A stretch of 10,131 nt of DNA from Euperipatoides rowelli (lineage: Eukaryota > Onychophora > Udeonychophora > Euonychophora > Peripatopsidae), in the NCBI GenBank assembly GCA_003024985.2, contig PXIH01S0088366.1; one strand, given 5' to 3'. Below are positions 6,690-10,131 of this stretch, piece by piece (position 1 is the first letter of the stretch; each line of letters starts with the position of its first letter). The notes beneath the pieces are model-generated. The model was given only the letters and a program-made list of their open reading frames with translations. It was not told the DNA's origin and ran no database searches. The position numbers were made by a program, and so were the translations under genes.

Positions 6690-8480
6690 AAGAATTAGTT
6701 GATCTATCCAGAGATAAAAAGGGAGTTTTATTATTTATTTTTTTATATAAGTATGATGTAATGTGGGAAAATTAAATTGTTTCACAAGTTATTAATTAAT
6801 AAATAATATAATAAATGAAGTCTTTATCTTGACTTTATGATCAGACTAGATTCTGATTGATATAAAGGAATAATTTCATTTTTATCTATCAATAAACATG
6901 TCATCTTTATTTTTCAAACCTTATTTCAAAAGAAAAATTCCCATCTAAAGCGACTTCATCCTTGTACCTCCCCCCTCCCACCCCCACTTTAAACTTTTAC
7001 TTAATTAACCTTTATTTTTTTTAAAAAAAAAAGAAGTGTTTTTACTTTGTTTTATACCTTGGTGAATGAGCCATATCTTTTATAAATAAATCGTCCTAAG
7101 CATTAATAAAGCCAATACTTTAATTAAATGTGAATCTTATACAATACGGTATTATTTTAGTTTTTGTCATGCCTTTTGCCTAGCCGTAAAATTATGGAAT
7201 ATAGAACTTCATTTATACGCTATAATACTCTGCTGAATTCCATTTTATATATTTTTAATTCAAATATTATTGTATTTTCATTTTATTTATTGTACTTAAT
7301 GAATTCTCAAAGTCTGTCAAATAATTTTAACTTTATGAATTTAATTGTTATTTTATTGTAAACCAAACATACAAGTGACCTTTAAGTTTTATTCAAACTA
7401 TCATTTATTTATTAAAAATTTGATTTATTTATGATCTTTGATCTCACATCATATGTTATATTTAGTTCTTTTCAATGTTTGAAATGTTTAATATTATGTT
7501 TAAGAAAGTTTCTCAATAATATTCTATTTTTGAAAATTTTTGTTAAATTAATCATAAATAAATGATTTTTTTTCAAAAAAGGTCCATTGAGATATTGACT
7601 AAATTGGCCTAAATTTTCCCAGTACAAAATTTACTTTTGCATTCAATACAATTTTGCCAAAGTTTTCAAGCCATTAATCTGAACTCTTTTGCAGCTCATT
7701 TTTAATTTTTGAAACTTTGTTGAGAGATCGATGATCAATGGTTTCCTACTGGTGGAAAAGTAAACAAAATGAGCTTTATTCTTTGATTTGTACTGTGACA
7801 AATATAATACATAGAATCTTTATTCTTTTTGCCAACCTCATTTTTATAGCCCACTTTTATGAACTAAAATATTTGTATTTCATTTTAATTATTTTAAAGA
7901 TGTTTTCCGTACTATTTGATTTACTTAAAAAAAAACTTATAATCATTTAAAATTTTAATATCCAAGTGTGAACTTTTTCTTTGTTCAAATTTAATCCCCT
8001 GCGGTCAAGACAATGGACATATATCATCTATTGTCCATGTACAACTTTGATGATAGACATTTTTGACAAATTTCTTCCATCTTCCCCTATACAGTCAATC
8101 AATCACCAACCTTTTACAACATCAAAAATTTGAATACCTTTAAAATGACCATTTTTACTGTTATGGCCATTTCATTCATCTTATTTAAACTACTGAAATT
8201 ATTAAAGCTCCAAATCTGGATTTATTTTTAAAATTTAATTATTTAATGCTATGTTCTAAAGACAATTTATAATTTATAATTTAATTTACTGATTCAATTT
8301 TTGATTCAACTTTAGACTCGATTTATCTCATGATATTCAACTCATCTTTTCATTATATTATGATCTTGCAAAAAAAATTGGTTTTGATATGTAAAGGTTT
8401 CCAATACTAAAATATAAAATTTCTACTATCAAACATTTTATCTATGAGAGGCTATTTCCAAAGTTATACAGAGTAAAATT
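6690..8480. other. Long AT-rich stretch without a recognisable gene
   Basis: I found no supported gene. The hydrophobic ORFs at 7164-7361 and 7738-7950 are rich in Ile, Leu, Phe, Tyr and Asn and look like random translation of AT-rich DNA. Minor items are a C-rich patch at 6968-6986, related TTTATTTAT repeats in both orientations at about 7401-7436 and 7551-7565, a short ATGGACA/TGTCCAT inverted pair near 8013-8039, and a TTTATAA-type micro-repeat near 8267-8285. If the exon at 8505 is real, at least the right part is intron. Confidence 0.5.
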
Positions 8481-8504
8481 GTTTTTTTTTTTTGCTTGAT
8501 CCAG
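8481..8504 (+). other. Candidate 3' splice acceptor
   Basis: A run of 12 T (8482-8493) leads through TTTGCTTGATCCAG to an AG at 8503-8504, a textbook polypyrimidine tract and acceptor. The downstream reading frame has an in-frame TGA at 8497-8499, just upstream, so the coding sequence must be entered by splicing at or near this AG. Confidence 0.65.
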
Positions 8505-8718
8505 AAAAAAAGTAAAGAAAGATGCCCAGTCCCAGAAAACCTATCTTGAATGGGTTAAGAGAAGAAGAATGCTTAAAGAAAGAAGCAGTAAAACCTATTC
8601 AAACCTGGAAGCTATGAGACTATTGGAAATTCAGCTGAAAGAAGCACTGACCAAGCCAAAGAGAGAGCTAGACCCAATCTTACTAATTTCGCAGAGATGG
8701 AAAAGACCCAACTATTAG
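8505..8718 (+). CDS. Candidate 3'-terminal coding exon, unrecognised basic helical protein
   Basis: From the acceptor, one frame stays open for 70 codons to TAG at 8716-8718; the exon's first base would complete a codon begun in the previous exon. I do not recognise the family. The peptide is strongly charged and basic, starting KKVKK, then YLEWVKRRRMLKERSSK, then a Leu/Glu/Lys segment (LEAMRLLEIQLKEALTK) that looks like an amphipathic helix or coiled coil, and ending in DPILLISQRWKRPNY. Codon use and base composition (balanced, few A/T homopolymers) differ sharply from the surrounding AT-rich DNA, which argues for selection on coding. Two overlapping AATAAA signals follow within 20 bases of the stop. 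Upstream exons were not found. The first in-frame ATG (8569) would give only 49 residues, so splicing is the better reading. A retained fragment of a dead gene is the alternative. Confidence 0.6.
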
Positions 8719-8725
8719 AGTAAAA

Positions 8726-8735
8726 AATAAATAAA
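8726..8735 (+). promoter_or_regulatory. Overlapping poly(A) signals AATAAATAAA
   Basis: Two AATAAA hexamers overlap at 8726-8731 and 8730-8735, starting 8 bases after the TAG of the candidate exon. This would give an unusually short 3' UTR of a few tens of bases. More distal AATAAA copies, such as near 9159, could serve instead. Confidence 0.45.
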
Positions 8736-8739
8736 AATT

Positions 8740-9367
8740 TAATTCCTCAAAGATGGAAGACCATTGTTCCTTCTTTTCTTAAAGACTTTTAATTCTATTA
8801 TAACAAGTCCTCATGCAGCTCTATATCATTAATTTCATCTTCATTATATTCATAATTATTTCATCAACTTGAATATTCTTGTTAAAATCCTGAATTCTTC
8901 TTAATTTTAATGTTGCTAAACTTCTTTTTTTTATTTTTACCAGCTTTGAAGAACTTAATCCTCTGCTTGATCTTTCTCTAGTAGCTCCCATCCATTCTAC
9001 TTCATTTTAATTAAATCCAATCTATGTCTGTCTGTATTCCTTATAATGGTTTTCTTGAAGTTATCCCCCTTCCTATTTTTATGTAAGTCTTCTTTATACA
9101 AGTTTTCTTACAATTTTTATGTCAGATTTATATTACTTATTTAGTCAGGTTCCTTAAAATAAATACAAAAATTTAACTTAAATATATTTTTTATTAGTTT
9201 TACTGGGGGGAAATCTATTTCCCATGAAATTAAGTCCACTAATCTATAAACAAAAGCCCTTCAACAATTATTTTAATATTTATGTTATAAACATAATGTT
9301 ACAATTTAATGTATGTAAAATATCATTTTTCATACGTAAACAGAAAAGAACTTAACTATCTTGATGT

Positions 9368-9369
<2 letters not shown>
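8740..9369. other. AT-rich stretch downstream of the exon
   Basis: I see no gene. The plus strand is T- and C-rich between about 8760 and 9120, with no ORF that looks coding. It may be an extended 3' UTR or intergenic DNA. Confidence 0.45.

Positions 9370-9370
<1 letters not shown>

Positions 9371-9398
<28 letters not shown>
9371..9398. repeat. (AT)14 microsatellite
   Basis: Fourteen uninterrupted AT dinucleotides, preceded by TTGATGTTGT and followed by CATTCATATTGC. Confidence 0.95.
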
Positions 9399-9399
<1 letters not shown>

Positions 9400-9400
<1 letters not shown>

Positions 9401-9756
9401 TTCATATTGCATGCTTAAAGCATTCTTTTGGTTTTGCCACTTAACTTAACCATTTTTGAGCTACTTGTGACAGTGGGCTAAAAGGTAAATTTTTTACTTA
9501 AGATTACTGATATAGAGTTTTACCGAAATTGAACTCAGCCTTCTATAAAATGGTGTTTTCTTAACAAATAAATCAACTATCATAATCACTTGTTAACGGT
9601 ATTTTATTTTTCTGCAAAGCAAGTGTTCCTGGTGTATTCAATGTAAGTTCATTTATATGTAGCTAGGAATTCTTATAAATTTTAGTTAGGATGTTAGTGA
9701 TCAAGAAAGTCATATATTGAAAGACTAATGATTCAAGCTCTATAGTATTGCCTTGA
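9400..9756. other. AT-rich stretch without a recognisable feature
   Basis: No ORF, repeat or RNA gene could be supported here. A short TTCAAGCTCTA at 9732-9742 resembles the start of the direct repeat that follows. Confidence 0.4.
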
Positions 9757-9803
9757 TTCAAGTTCTTTGTATTCGAGATTAGCCACAGGTCTCATGAATA
9801 ATC
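9757..9803 (+). repeat. Direct repeat copy 1 (47 bp)
   Basis: It begins TTCAAGTTCTTTGTATTC and matches 9890-9936 at 37 of 47 positions without gaps; the first 18 bases are identical. The copies start 133 bases apart, suggesting an old tandem duplication of a unit of about 133 bp. Confidence 0.65.
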
Positions 9804-9889
9804 TTGTCAATACAAAATTGAAAACTTGATCATTCCAAGCAAAACAGGACAGACAGATTAACAATCTGAGTACCAAGTTAGCACTTTAG

Positions 9890-9936
9890 TTCAAGTTCTT
9901 TGTATTCAAAGTTAGCTAAAGCTCTTGTGGATTATC
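9890..9936 (+). repeat. Direct repeat copy 2 (47 bp)
   Basis: This is the second copy of the repeat at 9757-9803. Weaker similarity seems to extend a few bases to either side (CTTTAG here against CTTGA there). There is no coding potential in either copy. Confidence 0.65.
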
Positions 9937-10131
9937 AACTTTGTATATTTGTGGTCCTAGAACAATGATTAGGAAACATCATATCTCCAATAATTCCATT
10001 TACTTTTATGCAAGAGATAAACTCTGGTGCAGTTAGTCTAAATATTAACTGTTTATTTGTTTTTCATAGGGGTAAATTAGATATTGTTGTTTTATAACTA
10101 ATTCAACAATTTTTATAGAGAAAATATATGA
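9937..10131. other. AT-rich end of window
   Basis: No feature could be supported in these last 195 bases. Confidence 0.4.

Noticed and set aside
7164-7361. 65-codon ORF rich in Ile, Asn, Leu and Phe
   Set aside because: Low-complexity translation of AT-rich DNA. No motif, splice signal or poly(A) context sets it apart.
7401-7565. TTTATTTAT-type repeats in direct and inverted orientation
   Set aside because: The blocks are short and pure A/T in a region of the same composition, so chance is a sufficient explanation.
7738-7950. 70-codon hydrophobic ORF
   Set aside because: Its composition is what random AT-rich sequence yields. It ends in a Lys/Ile run from an A-tract and has no gene context.
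8013-8039. ATGGACA/TGTCCAT inverted pair as a regulatory hairpin
   Set aside because: Only seven paired bases with a 13-base loop and no associated gene; too weak to call.
1-10131. CRISPR array, bacterial defence island, tRNA or rRNA genes
   Set aside because: There is no regularly spaced repeat array, no prokaryote-style gene packing and no recognisable structural RNA. All evidence points to eukaryotic nuclear DNA.

Overview
This looks like AT-rich nuclear DNA from an animal, most likely an invertebrate and plausibly an arthropod. I infer this from the very high A+T content judged by eye, the long gene-free stretches, an exon-like ORF behind a polypyrimidine tract and AG, AATAAA poly(A) signals, and decayed pieces of Ty3/gypsy, Ty1/copia-like and piggyBac-like elements. 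Nothing bacterial is visible: no operons, tRNA or rRNA. The species cannot be named from this window.

Layout, left to right. 1-640: AT-rich DNA with simple A-rich tracts. 664-966 (minus): a 61-codon ORF followed by a possible 3' UTR with AATAAA; it may be a terminal exon. 1399-2047: candidate short piggyBac-type element bounded by TTAA. 2110-2690: weak Ty1/copia-like polyprotein fossil. 2740-2962: long fold-back repeat around a perfect 22-bp inverted repeat. 3110-3942: the clearest mobile element, a short mariner-like element with TA target site and 28-bp terminal inverted repeats, carrying about nine scattered copies of a TGGGGCAAAAGTC-type motif in both orientations. 4050-5200: Ty3/gypsy integrase pseudogene in several reading frames, with a zinc-finger remnant, DDE-core remnants and the C-terminal region. 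5200-5990: AT-rich, with one 20-bp palindrome. 5990-6560: strongly pyrimidine-rich on the plus strand; the minus strand holds a likely piggyBac transposase scrap. 6645-6686: perfect 19-bp hairpin. 6690-8480: AT-rich, no gene seen. 8505-8718 (plus): the best candidate for a functional host sequence, a clean 70-codon basic terminal exon with acceptor, stop and poly(A) signals. 8740-10131: AT-rich, with an (AT)14 microsatellite and a 47-bp direct repeat.

The window is best read as a large intron or intergenic region filled with old transposons and flanked by two candidate terminal exons. The minus-strand candidate would have its upstream exons to the right, and the plus-strand one to the left. 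If both are real and multi-exon, their transcription units overlap on opposite strands. No new multi-gene system is evident. The least ordinary items are the motif-rich mariner-like element and the unrecognised 3' exon.
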